DNA of 64,000 nucleotides from positions 42,443 through 106,442 of the forward strand of contig CANIPU010000009.1 of NCBI GenBank assembly GCA_947469485.1, read 5' to 3'. The position numbers and the translations under genes are program-made. This document shows positions 17,637 to 27,104 of this stretch, piece after piece. Position 1 is the stretch's first letter; each line of letters begins with the position of its first letter. Source of the DNA: Chitinophagaceae bacterium. Its GTDB lineage: Bacteria > Bacteroidota > Bacteroidia > Chitinophagales > UBA10324. The notes under the pieces were generated by a model. The model made no database searches. It saw nothing but the letters and a program-made list of their open reading frames with translations, and had not been told where the DNA came from.

Positions 17637-19349
17637 GTGAATATTAAATTGAAAAGCGATTTTTATTTTTACTGTTATTCGCTAAAAATAAAACTTGTTC
17701 TGAAAAAGCTGCTTACAATTATAATCGTATTAAACATCTGCTGTTTATCTGAACTTTATGCAGGTCCTGGTTTTGAATCAGATACAGTATGTGTAGGCAA
17801 TCCAACATCTTTTACTTTAACCGGAGCAGCAGGGGTAACATTTGTCAGATGGAATTTTGGCGACTTATCAGTAACAAATGATACTTCAAATAATTTTAAC
17901 CCAACATATTCCTATCCATACGGCGGTATATTTAGCGTGAAACTTATTTTTTACATCGGAACAATAAAAGATTCGGTTACTCAAAATGTTTTGTCGCTTG
18001 GAATACCTACACCAGGGCTACCTGCCGATTACACATTATGTGCTGGAACTTATGGTCTTAATGCTAATTACCCGTTTGGAGATAGTTATTTATGGTCAAC
18101 CGGTGCAACTACTCAAGGAATTCAATACAGCATTCCCGGAATTTATTGGGTGCAGGTTACCAATGTTTGTGGTATTGGTAGTGATACATTTAATGTAACA
18201 TTTATTTATCCACCACCAGCTATGTTACCTACAACTTCCTATTTATGTCCAGGCGGCGATGAAGACACATTAGTTGCGGGACCAAATCAACCAAACTATT
18301 CATTTCAATGGGCGACAGGTGAAACAACCAATTCAATAATTGTAAATCAAACAGGAAATTATTTTGTTCAAATTCATAATCAATGCGGCAATTTAAATGC
18401 GTATTGCAATGTTACAAACCTTTTACCTCCAATAGTAGAACTAGGTGCTAATGATACTGCAATTTGTGGACAAATCTATCTACCCTATGATATTTGGATT
18501 CCTTCCTGTGATATTTGTTATTATAATTGGAGCAACGGTGAAACAATGTCTTTTAATTTAATATCTAATGAAGGTACATTTTGGGCTACTATAACAAATG
18601 AATGCGGAATTGCATCTGACACTATTAAAATTGATTCAGTTCCTTACCCTTCATATGTTTTCGGAAATGATACCACCCTTTGTAATGATGAAACATTATC
18701 TTTTAATTTATCATTGGAAGACGGAGATTTTTTATGGCAGGATGGTAGTACTGATTCAAGTTATTCAATTAACCAGACTGGGGTTTATTATGTAACTCAA
18801 CATACAATTTGTTCAACTTTGACTGATACTATAATTGTTAAAAAACTTACATTATCCCTTGATTTTAATATTGGTGATACTCTTCTTTGCAGAGGGGATA
18901 CTTTGGTTTTAAATGCTACTCAACCTGAAGGAATTTACAACTGGAATACAGGAAGTACCGATTCTATTATCAAGATAAATTCTGAAGGTACCTATCACAT
19001 TTCTGTTTCAAACTATTGCGGTTTGCTAGAAGATGAAGCAACTATTTATTTCGAAAACTGTAACTCTTGTATTCATATTCCTACTGCATTTTCTCCAAAT
19101 CAAGATGGTCACAATGACCAATTCAAAGTAAAGCATGATTGTATTTTAACAAATTATGAAATACATATTTTTAACAGATGGGGACAAGAACTTTTTTCTT
19201 CAAACAATCCTGATGCAATTTGGGATGGAAAATATCAAGGTGAAGATCAACCAATAGAAGTGTATGTATATGAATTGAAATATTCAAAATCAGATTTAGT
19301 TAATATAACTTTTGAATTTTTAAGTGGAAATATTACTTTACTCAGATAG
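17637..19349 (+). CDS. secreted PKD/Ig-like repeat protein with T9SS type B (gliding-motility-associated) C-terminal domain
   Basis: About 570 residues. A signal-like hydrophobic segment (LLTIIIVLNICCLSELYAG) lies near residues 25-43. A PKD-like domain with WNFGDLSVTND follows, then about five Cys-containing Ig-like modules that repeat a Tyr-x-Trp-Ser-x-Gly-x-Thr-x-Ser motif (LWSTGATT, QWATGETT, NWSNGETM, LWQDGSTDS, NWNTGSTDS). The C-terminus (from about 480, HIPTAFSPNQDGHNDQF, then IFNRWGQELF and a final NITLLR) is a type B T9SS sorting domain. It is thus exported by T9SS to the cell surface or medium, probably as an adhesin. No in-frame ATG precedes the signal; I used the GTG at 17637, and a later TTG (17649) is possible. 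Confidence 0.88.
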   Translation: MNIKLKSDFYFYCYSLKIKLVLKKLLTIIIVLNICCLSELYAGPGFESDTVCVGNPTSFTLTGAAGVTFVRWNFGDLSVTNDTSNNFNPTYSYPYGGIFSVKLIFYIGTIKDSVTQNVLSLGIPTPGLPADYTLCAGTYGLNANYPFGDSYLWSTGATTQGIQYSIPGIYWVQVTNVCGIGSDTFNVTFIYPPPAMLPTTSYLCPGGDEDTLVAGPNQPNYSFQWATGETTNSIIVNQTGNYFVQIHNQCGNLNAYCNVTNLLPPIVELGANDTAICGQIYLPYDIWIPSCDICYYNWSNGETMSFNLISNEGTFWATITNECGIASDTIKIDSVPYPSYVFGNDTTLCNDETLSFNLSLEDGDFLWQDGSTDSSYSINQTGVYYVTQHTICSTLTDTIIVKKLTLSLDFNIGDTLLCRGDTLVLNATQPEGIYNWNTGSTDSIIKINSEGTYHISVSNYCGLLEDEATIYFENCNSCIHIPTAFSPNQDGHNDQFKVKHDCILTNYEIHIFNRWGQELFSSNNPDAIWDGKYQGEDQPIEVYVYELKYSKSDLVNITFEFLSGNITLLR

Positions 19350-19389
19350 AGATTATCTATAAAATTATAATTCTAAAATTAATTTTTAT

Positions 19390-20400
19390 TTAAAATCTAG
19401 GGCAAAAAACTATTTTCTTGTTGAATCTTGGAATACACCCAATATAAATTATAGACAACTCGGGCCCTCCCTTTGTTTCACTTACATCAGATAGCTTAGA
19501 CATATTTAAATCATAATTAAATGCAAAACTCATTTGATCCATATCAAATCTCGTTACAATTACAAGAGCATCATTCCACCTATACCATGGTCCTAAATAT
19601 ACACCATATTTACTATTTTTCATTTTGTCTAAATCTATTCTCAGGAAACTTCCAATCACAATTTCTTGATTAGATCCTTGAAGAGAATATTGAAATTTCG
19701 GGTAAAATTCAAATCTAGAACTTGCATGCAGATTCGCTCCAGCATTAAGTACTAATTTTCTATAAATTTTTGAAGTGCCATCATCAAAAAAAGATTTTAC
19801 TGGTTTGTTAACATGAAAAACAGCTGCACCCATTGTAAAACTATTTTGAAACGACGGAGGAATAAAATTGTAAGTTAATCCTGCGGATAAATCAAAGAAT
19901 GATAAAGTATTTAAACTAATATTTTCCTGAGTTGGTCCTAAAGGATTGAATACTTGGTATTGATCATTAAAAACGAGGTTTGTATAATCAATATTTGCTG
20001 TTGAAAATCCAATCATAATTCCACCGCCTAAATAATGATGGTTAAAATTGTCCAAAGGTCTGTGAATGCTACCTGCAAGGCCAAATTGAGTTGTTGTAAA
20101 TTTTGAATCGCCAGTCTTATCAACTGATGCATCTATTCCAATTCCAAATAATCCTTTCTTTTTTGAATTAATTCTTCTGATGTCCCCAGATGCATGAAAT
20201 GTTTTAAAAGGAACAGTTACACTTCTCCACTGAACTTTATAATTAGCAACAAGTCTATAATCACAATTAAAAAATCCTGCATTTGCTGGATTTTGTAATA
20301 AAGGTGCAGAATAAAATTGTGAAAAATGTATGTCCTGAGCTTTTAAACCAGAAATTGAAAGGCATATAAAAAAAACAAAAATCTTTAGCCATCTGATCAT
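19390..20400 (-). CDS. PorP/SprF-family type IX secretion outer-membrane protein
   Basis: A 336-residue outer-membrane barrel of the PorP/SprF family, with a signal peptide ending LKAQ and the characteristic start of the mature protein, DIHFSQFYSAPLLQNPANAGFF, then strands such as YRLVANYKVQWRSV and GIGIDASVDKTGD. Family members escort particular type B T9SS cargo to the surface. Its ATG overlaps the stop of the upstream giant adhesin gene in an ATGA, so the two are translationally coupled, which marks the adhesin as its likely client. The last residues are VFCPRF. Confidence 0.93.
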   Translation of the reverse strand: MIRWLKIFVFFICLSISGLKAQDIHFSQFYSAPLLQNPANAGFFNCDYRLVANYKVQWRSVTVPFKTFHASGDIRRINSKKKGLFGIGIDASVDKTGDSKFTTTQFGLAGSIHRPLDNFNHHYLGGGIMIGFSTANIDYTNLVFNDQYQVFNPLGPTQENISLNTLSFFDLSAGLTYNFIPPSFQNSFTMGAAVFHVNKPVKSFFDDGTSKIYRKLVLNAGANLHASSRFEFYPKFQYSLQGSNQEIVIGSFLRIDLDKMKNSKYGVYLGPWYRWNDALVIVTRFDMDQMSFAFNYDLNMSKLSDVSETKGGPELSIIYIGCIPRFNKKIVFCPRF

Positions 20401-23400
20401 CTTATCAAAGTAATATTTCCTTGTTTCCTAATCAATTGTCCGGTGCTGCAAACTGCTTCTAAATAATAATCAAACACCTCAGGCTCACTTAGTTTTCCAT
20501 TAAATGTACCATCCCAATTCGCTCCAAAATTAGTACTTTCAAAAACCAATTGTCCCCATCTATTAAAAATTCTTAAAAAATTTAATTTTGTAATCCCTAC
20601 GCCTTCAAGCTGAACCTCATCATTTAAGCCGTCTCCATTGGGTGTAAAGGCATTTGGTATAAATAGAACATCGTCATTACAAAAAACATTTATAATAGTT
20701 GTATCCTCGTCTTTACAACCATTAATATCAGTTAGCGTAACTGAATATATAGTAGTTTGAAGTGGACTTGCTATTGGATTATTACAAGTATTGCAACTTA
20801 AAGTTGTATCAGGTATCCATAAATAAGTACCAGTTCCAGGATTTGAAATATTATATCCTGAAAGTTGAGCAGTTGTGCCTACAAAAATTGTTTGGTCCGG
20901 TCCTGCTAATACTGTTGGCAAAGGGAAGATGCACACTTCTACATCGCCAGTATCTGCAAAACAGCCCAATTCATCTGAAACATAAATTGTATAAGTAATT
21001 GAATTTACAGGAGTTGCAGTAACACATGAAACTGTGGATGAATCTAACCCTGTAATTGGTTTCCATTGATAAAAACTAATTGTAGATGAACTTACACAAA
21101 GTTGAGAATATTCCCCTTTACAAATACATGTATCATTTGGAAATAAGGCAGTAAAAGGAAACAAGACAAAAATTTTAAGGGAGTCGGTTCCTTGACAACC
21201 AAATATATCAGTTCCAATTACAGTATAAAAAATCGAATCTGCAGGGCAGGCAATTGGATTTGGAATAGAATCATTCAATAAATCAGTAGATGGAGTCCAT
21301 GCATAAAAAATTGCTCCGGTCGCATTTAATTGAGTACAGGTTCCTGAACAAATTTTCTTATCAATTCCTGCATCAACTATTGGTAAAGGGTGTACTGTAA
21401 TTAAAACGGTATCATTATTCTTACAACCGTTAGTATCTGTTACAGTTAAAGTATATGTTGTTGAAATAGACGGAGTAGCAATAGGATTTAATATTGTACT
21501 ATCGGAAAGAGACGCAGATGGATTCCATAAATAAATTAATGCACTAGAAGAACCATTCAATTGAGTTGAAAGGCCAAAACAAAATTCCGCAGAGTCACCT
21601 GCATCCACAGGTGGTAGGGGCAAAACAAAAACAACAGTCGATGTATCATCACCACAGGTTCCTATGAAAGCAGTTACCGTATATGTTGAAGTAGCATTTG
21701 GTGAAACAACAATTGTAGCTGAAGTTTCTCCAGTGCTCCATAAATATGTGGTTCCACCACTTGCTGTTAAATTAAATGAATTGCCCGGACAAATAGAATC
21801 TCCAGGGGTAATATTTGCAATTGGTGGAGGGACAAGCGTTACTGAAACAGAGTCTTTTCCTGTACATCCATTTACATCCGTCACGATTACCAAATATGTA
21901 GTATTAACTGTTGGAAATGCTAATGTTGTTGGTGTATTTAAACTACTTAATGAAACTGGAAAAGGATCTGTCCATAAAAATGAAACACCTCCAGTTGCAT
22001 TAAGAATTGCTGTATCATCAACACAGATTGAAACATTAGGACCTGCATCAGCTATTGGATTGGGGGAAATGGTAACCGTAGTGAATGCGGTATCGTTACA
22101 TCCATTACATCCATAAACTATTAATTTAACATTGTATAGACCTGAATTTAAATATAAATGTGCCGGATTAAAAACAACTGATGAAGTCCCATCACCAAAA
22201 TCCCAAAGAACAGAACAAACAGAACTAGAATTTGAAGTATCAGCAACAAAATCGACCGAATCACCGAAACACAAACCTGTAATAGGCGGAATTGGAATTG
22301 AAGTTGGGGCTTGAGTCACATGAATAGTATCTAAAGCGATATCAGTACAACCACCAATTGACTCAATTGTTAAAGAAACAATGTAATCACCAAAACCGAT
22401 ATAATTATGTGGAGGTGGGTTTTGCAGGTTAGAAGTATCACCGTCTCCAAAATCCCAAAACCAACTGACAATGCTATTTATTGGATTTCCTGAATTATCA
22501 GTTCCTCCAAACGACCAGGAATTCTCTGTAAAATTTACTAGTCCATTAGAACATAAATCATTAGTGCTTGAAGTAAATTTAGCAAGGGGTTGTACAATAA
22601 TTATTGTGTCTATAAACCTAGTATAAGTACAGGTAAACGAACTATCAGTTAAAACTACAGATGGTAAAAAAACTCCTGTATCTGTATAAGAATGCGAAAT
22701 TGCAGAGTTGCCATTGATTAAAGGTGTTCCATCATCAAAATCCCAAAGAAAACTAACGGAATTAGTTGGATTCAAATCGAAATTAATTAAGACTGGTGGG
22801 CACCCTGTTCCAGGATTTGGAATAGCTTGAGGATTAGAATATGGTCCACCAAGAAATATATAATCAATTTTATTAACCGTATCGACACAACCGAGGCATA
22901 AATCAGTTGCAATTAAACTTACTGTAAATGCTCCGGCGTAACCATAAATATGAAATGGGGTATCCAAAGTTGAAAAAGATCCATCCCCAAAACTCCAATA
23001 ATAATTAACACATCCATTTGTATTTGGCGGAACGACAAAGAAAGAATCTAATAAAGGGGGGCACAAAGTGGCTGTATCATTAGCGTAAAAATCAACATCA
23101 ACCTCCCCTACAATAATATAGTTTATCTTTACTAAAGTGTCCTTACATCCATTTGCATCAATAGCGTAAAGTGTGTCTGAATAAATTCCACCGTTTAAAT
23201 ATGTATGACATGGGAAAGCCGAATTTGAAGTTGTTCCATCTCCAAAATACCAAACATAGCTGAGATTTATTCCAGTTGACAAATTATTAAAACAAATAGG
23301 TGTACCAAGGCAAACTGTTGTATCCGGGACATTAAAATTGACTAAGGGTGTTTGAGCGCTTACATAAGCAACAGCAGTATAAACACTAATACAGCCAAAC

Positions 23401-26144
23401 TGATCTTTTACGCTATCTATTACAGTAAAGGTGCCATTTGTAGTATATGTATGAGATACATTTAAATTATACGGTGTATATCCTGAAGATGAAAATCCAT
23501 CGCCAAAGCTGAATCTATGAGAAACAGGATTTGAAATACAATTTGCAGAGGTAGTATCAGTAAAAACTGTTGTAAATGGAGCACAGCCAGTTAAAGGGGT
23601 ACCGAAAAAACCAGGATCTAATCCACGAACTGTAACATTCCATTCTAATGTATCATAGCACCCATTAACATCGCCTATTTTAACCCATAAATGATATCGG
23701 CCTGGCCCGGGCCAAGTAATGAATCCAGCATTAGATGCGCTATTATAACTTCTTGCATTACTGGTTAATCCAGTTAACTGAATACCATTATTACACAAAT
23801 CAAAAACTTTCCAAGTATAATAATATGCACCTGTTGAAGTATTTGTAATTGCTGAAGTTTCAGGAAAACATACAATAGTATCAACAGTTGCAATCCCAAC
23901 TAAATTCCTCAGAAAAATATTAGTACTTACTGAATCACAGCAGTTTGAAGCAAAATTGCATATTTTTAATTGAGCCGTATATGAAGCATTAGGATTAGGC
24001 ATTGGATAAGTTACATATACAGTTGAATCGTTTGATGCATTGGGATTACCCCCCGGAAATGTCCAAAAATATTCATCAGCTCCTATAGAACCTGTACCAT
24101 CATAAAACACAACATTTGGACTATCACAATTAATAATACTTTCAACTATTGGTATTGGAGGTAAAATTTCAATATATTCATCAATAATTAATGTATCACT
24201 GCAACCACAATTATCTGAAACCAACATAATATCAAATACACCAGTATCTTGATATAAATGTTGAGGATCTAAAACAGTTGATTGGCAACCATCGCCATCC
24301 CCAAAATTCCAACACCATGAATGACATGGCAAGAAGCCTGACCCACCAGCAACACCATTTGAATCAGGTGTACAATTTGTAAACAAAACTGGTAGAGGAG
24401 CGCATGTAATCAATGGAGCAGCAGTGAAACATGGAACTGTATGTTCTCCCACGCAAATTGGTCCTCCTGGAAAAAAGTTCGAAATAGTTGCAGTACAACC
24501 AGCTGCATTAATAATTTTAAGACCAACATTATAACATCCAGAACTTGGAAGACTTAATGTTGGTGTAGCTCCGAGATTTTGATTAGGAACACAAGGTGGT
24601 CCCCCAACTGGTTGAATACACCATAAATACTGAGTGGGAGAACCTGTACTACAACTAGCGTCAAAATCTAAAGTTAACGGGGCACAATATTTTCCTAATA
24701 CCGGTAAATTATCTATTGTATAACATGCTACAGGGCAATCAATTTTTACGGTGTCACTAAATGTCACCATCGAATCACAACCAGCGAACCCAATTACTGT
24801 CAAAGACATTCCGTAATGCCCACACGCATTATAAGTAATTGCTCCACCAGCTGGAGGATTAGGGTTGGCGCTTGTTCCTGTGTATTGGCTTGGTGTTCCG
24901 CCTGGGAAATTCCAGATATATTGATAACCAGGAACAGTTGGTGGTCCGCAATATTGCACATTAACAGTCTGAGGAAATGAACACGAAGGAGGATTACTAG
25001 AAATATTTATACAAGCAACAGGTTTATCAAAAACATGTATTGTTTGAGAAGTAGCGCTTACAGGACAACCATTAACTGTAGAATTAAGATCAACAATATA
25101 ATTACCTGCACATGAAAAACAATAATTAACAGTAGAAGTAGTCTGATTTGAATTTGGAGTTACACAAGTCGTTGGATTGATATTCCATGAATAAAAAGAT
25201 GCAGGCGCTGTACTTACATTTACACACTCCCCTACACATAAAGAATCATCACTTAATATAATAGAGGTTGAATTATTTCCAACATTTACATAATTAGGAA
25301 GAGTAATTGTAGTTGAACAACCAGAAATATCTGTAACTGTACAAGATACAGTCCAGCTTCCAGTCCCATAGGTAATTGGAGGCGGAGTTTGCCCAGTAAC
25401 ACCAGTAGCAGTATATGTAGTTATCGGTGATCCACCAGTAAAAGTCCAAGTAAAAGTATATGGACCGGTTCCTCCAACAGGTGTGGTTGAAACATAATTA
25501 ACTTGAAGGGTTGACAAACAAGTTGTGGTAATTGGGGCAGAAATTTGAAAAGCAGGGGGCGCACTTATGCAAGCCGCGTTTGGAGTTTGTATAAAATCAG
25601 TGCATCCATTGTTTGTAGTAACTACTAGTGTAACTTGGAAACAACCACTCTGATTGTAAGTATGCGAAGGATTTGCAGAATTTGAAGTACCTCCATCAAA
25701 AAAATCCCATACATAACTTAAAGAATTATTATATTGACCTAGTTGACTACAACTACTATTAAAATTAAACGGGGTTCCAGCACAAGCTGTAGGTGGATTC
25801 ACTGTAAAACATGCAACTGGGTCACAATGAATTGTTATAGGTATCGTTTTCGTTAATAACCCACCGCCACCATTAATATTCAGTGTTACCTGATAAATAC
25901 CACAAGAAGGGAAATTTACAATTCCAGGATTTTGCAAATTTGAAAATTGCGGAATAGCTCCTACTCCAAAATCCCAATTCCAACTTGTTGCTCCAACTGA
26001 GGCATCATTAAAAATAAGTGTAACACTATCGCAAATAGGAGCAGATGCAGGAAATGCTGAATAAGTAAAATTTGCTGATTGAGCAAAAGAATTACTGAAA
26101 TCAAATAGAAAAATAAATATTGTAAGCTGTAAAATTTTTCTCAT
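20397..26144 (-). CDS. giant PKD-repeat cell-surface adhesin with T9SS type B C-terminal domain
   Basis: A 1915-residue secreted protein with a signal peptide (IFLFDFSNSFAQ). The first roughly 1370 residues are a long string of PKD domains, each carrying variants of W-x-F-G-D-G (WNWDFGVGA, YVWDFFDGG, WNFGDGDG, WYFGDGTTS, WSFGDGSFS, WDFDDGTPL, WFWDFGDGD, WDFGDGTSS). From about 1370 to 1820 come about six Cys-paired Ig-like modules with repeated DxNGCxxxD ends. The last 90 residues (IPNAFTPNGDGLNDE, IFNRWGQLVF, final GNITLIR) are a type B T9SS sorting domain. Very high Cys, Gly, Pro, Ser and Thr and low charge fit an extracellular, SprB-like filamentous adhesin. It is coupled to the PorP/SprF gene. 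Confidence 0.92.
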   Translation of the reverse strand: MRKILQLTIFIFLFDFSNSFAQSANFTYSAFPASAPICDSVTLIFNDASVGATSWNWDFGVGAIPQFSNLQNPGIVNFPSCGIYQVTLNINGGGGLLTKTIPITIHCDPVACFTVNPPTACAGTPFNFNSSCSQLGQYNNSLSYVWDFFDGGTSNSANPSHTYNQSGCFQVTLVVTTNNGCTDFIQTPNAACISAPPAFQISAPITTTCLSTLQVNYVSTTPVGGTGPYTFTWTFTGGSPITTYTATGVTGQTPPPITYGTGSWTVSCTVTDISGCSTTITLPNYVNVGNNSTSIILSDDSLCVGECVNVSTAPASFYSWNINPTTCVTPNSNQTTSTVNYCFSCAGNYIVDLNSTVNGCPVSATSQTIHVFDKPVACINISSNPPSCSFPQTVNVQYCGPPTVPGYQYIWNFPGGTPSQYTGTSANPNPPAGGAITYNACGHYGMSLTVIGFAGCDSMVTFSDTVKIDCPVACYTIDNLPVLGKYCAPLTLDFDASCSTGSPTQYLWCIQPVGGPPCVPNQNLGATPTLSLPSSGCYNVGLKIINAAGCTATISNFFPGGPICVGEHTVPCFTAAPLITCAPLPVLFTNCTPDSNGVAGGSGFLPCHSWCWNFGDGDGCQSTVLDPQHLYQDTGVFDIMLVSDNCGCSDTLIIDEYIEILPPIPIVESIINCDSPNVVFYDGTGSIGADEYFWTFPGGNPNASNDSTVYVTYPMPNPNASYTAQLKICNFASNCCDSVSTNIFLRNLVGIATVDTIVCFPETSAITNTSTGAYYYTWKVFDLCNNGIQLTGLTSNARSYNSASNAGFITWPGPGRYHLWVKIGDVNGCYDTLEWNVTVRGLDPGFFGTPLTGCAPFTTVFTDTTSANCISNPVSHRFSFGDGFSSSGYTPYNLNVSHTYTTNGTFTVIDSVKDQFGCISVYTAVAYVSAQTPLVNFNVPDTTVCLGTPICFNNLSTGINLSYVWYFGDGTTSNSAFPCHTYLNGGIYSDTLYAIDANGCKDTLVKINYIIVGEVDVDFYANDTATLCPPLLDSFFVVPPNTNGCVNYYWSFGDGSFSTLDTPFHIYGYAGAFTVSLIATDLCLGCVDTVNKIDYIFLGGPYSNPQAIPNPGTGCPPVLINFDLNPTNSVSFLWDFDDGTPLINGNSAISHSYTDTGVFLPSVVLTDSSFTCTYTRFIDTIIIVQPLAKFTSSTNDLCSNGLVNFTENSWSFGGTDNSGNPINSIVSWFWDFGDGDTSNLQNPPPHNYIGFGDYIVSLTIESIGGCTDIALDTIHVTQAPTSIPIPPITGLCFGDSVDFVADTSNSSSVCSVLWDFGDGTSSVVFNPAHLYLNSGLYNVKLIVYGCNGCNDTAFTTVTISPNPIADAGPNVSICVDDTAILNATGGVSFLWTDPFPVSLSSLNTPTTLAFPTVNTTYLVIVTDVNGCTGKDSVSVTLVPPPIANITPGDSICPGNSFNLTASGGTTYLWSTGETSATIVVSPNATSTYTVTAFIGTCGDDTSTVVFVLPLPPVDAGDSAEFCFGLSTQLNGSSSALIYLWNPSASLSDSTILNPIATPSISTTYTLTVTDTNGCKNNDTVLITVHPLPIVDAGIDKKICSGTCTQLNATGAIFYAWTPSTDLLNDSIPNPIACPADSIFYTVIGTDIFGCQGTDSLKIFVLFPFTALFPNDTCICKGEYSQLCVSSSTISFYQWKPITGLDSSTVSCVTATPVNSITYTIYVSDELGCFADTGDVEVCIFPLPTVLAGPDQTIFVGTTAQLSGYNISNPGTGTYLWIPDTTLSCNTCNNPIASPLQTTIYSVTLTDINGCKDEDTTIINVFCNDDVLFIPNAFTPNGDGLNDEVQLEGVGITKLNFLRIFNRWGQLVFESTNFGANWDGTFNGKLSEPEVFDYYLEAVCSTGQLIRKQGNITLIR

Positions 26145-26304
26145 TCAATAAATTTCAAGCTTAAAATTACACTATCGGTTTTTATTAAAAAATCTTTTCC
26201 GCAAAAGTATTAACAAATTGATTTTTTGTATTACGCAATCAATTATTGGCGCAAGGTAGTTTATAAACTTTATAAAACGAATAAACAGAACTTTTATAAA
26301 CTGT

Positions 26305-26312
26305 TATTTTTG
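26305..26312 (+). promoter_or_regulatory. -7 promoter element of the NlpC/P60 - nnr cluster
   Basis: TATTTTTG matches TAnnTTTG and lies 18 bases before the GTG start at 26331. No strong -33 TTTG is seen. Confidence 0.45.
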
Positions 26313-26330
26313 TTCAAATTTTAATACATC

Positions 26331-27104
26331 GTGTCATTTGGAATTTGTCCGCTTGCCTTAGTACCAGTAAGAATTGATCCTTCCGATAAATCTGAAATGG
26401 TTTCGCAACTTTTATTTGGAGAAGGATTTGAAATATTAGATACACAACCTAAATGGACTAAAATTCAAATTCATTGGGATGGCTATACTGGATGGGTTGA
26501 TTCAAATTCAATACACAACGCTACTTTTTCAGATATCGATGAAGATGAAAAAGATTTCTTTTATTGCAATGATTATTCAGCAATAGTTAACTCAAAGAAT
26601 GGAAAACAAATTATTTCTTTAGGTTCAAATCTTCCTCAATTCAAAAAACAAACATTTAAATTAGGAGATGAAGAATTTTCATTTGAAGGTAACGCCCAGA
26701 ACTCCTCTGCCATTGTTCATACTGAAATCGAAATTGAAAAACTTGCAAGTAATTATTTGAATGCCCCGTATTTATGGGGCGGAAGAAGCATTTGGGGTAT
26801 TGATTGCAGTGGATTTACTCAATTAGTTTTTAAGATGCTTGGAACTAAACTGCATCGTGATGCATACCAGCAGGCCGACCAGGGAATGCTTATAAATTTT
26901 GTAGATGAATCTCGAGCAGGTGATTTAGCTTTTTTTAAAAATGATGAAGGGAAAATAATACATGTCGGAATAGTACTTAGCAAAAACAGAATTATTCATG
27001 CTAGTGGCAGGGTTCGAATTGATGTTCTTGATCATTATGGAATTTATAACATGCAAAAAAAATCTTACTCGCATCAACTTCGATTTATAAAAAGAATATT
27101 GTGA
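26331..27104 (+). CDS. NlpC/P60-family C40 cysteine peptidase with N-terminal SH3 domain
   Basis: A 257-residue peptidoglycan endopeptidase-type protein without a signal peptide, as is common for this Bacteroidota branch. An N-terminal bacterial SH3-like domain (about residues 1-60: VPVRIDPSDKSEMVSQLLFGEGFEI, then TGWVDSN) is followed by the NlpC/P60 domain. Catalytic residues are Cys159 in GIDCSGF, His211 in IIHVGIV and His223 in IIHASG. Such enzymes cut D-Glu-diaminopimelate peptide bonds in wall peptides or muropeptides. The start is GTG, chosen because it gives the family's usual N-terminus. The stop overlaps the GTG of the next gene by four bases. Confidence 0.92.
   Translation: MSFGICPLALVPVRIDPSDKSEMVSQLLFGEGFEILDTQPKWTKIQIHWDGYTGWVDSNSIHNATFSDIDEDEKDFFYCNDYSAIVNSKNGKQIISLGSNLPQFKKQTFKLGDEEFSFEGNAQNSSAIVHTEIEIEKLASNYLNAPYLWGGRSIWGIDCSGFTQLVFKMLGTKLHRDAYQQADQGMLINFVDESRAGDLAFFKNDEGKIIHVGIVLSKNRIIHASGRVRIDVLDHYGIYNMQKKSYSHQLRFIKRIL

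Noticed and set aside
20397..26144. Repeated DNA that might be taken for a CRISPR or satellite array
   Set aside because: The repeats are diverged PKD and Ig-like protein modules in one open frame without identical repeats or spacers.
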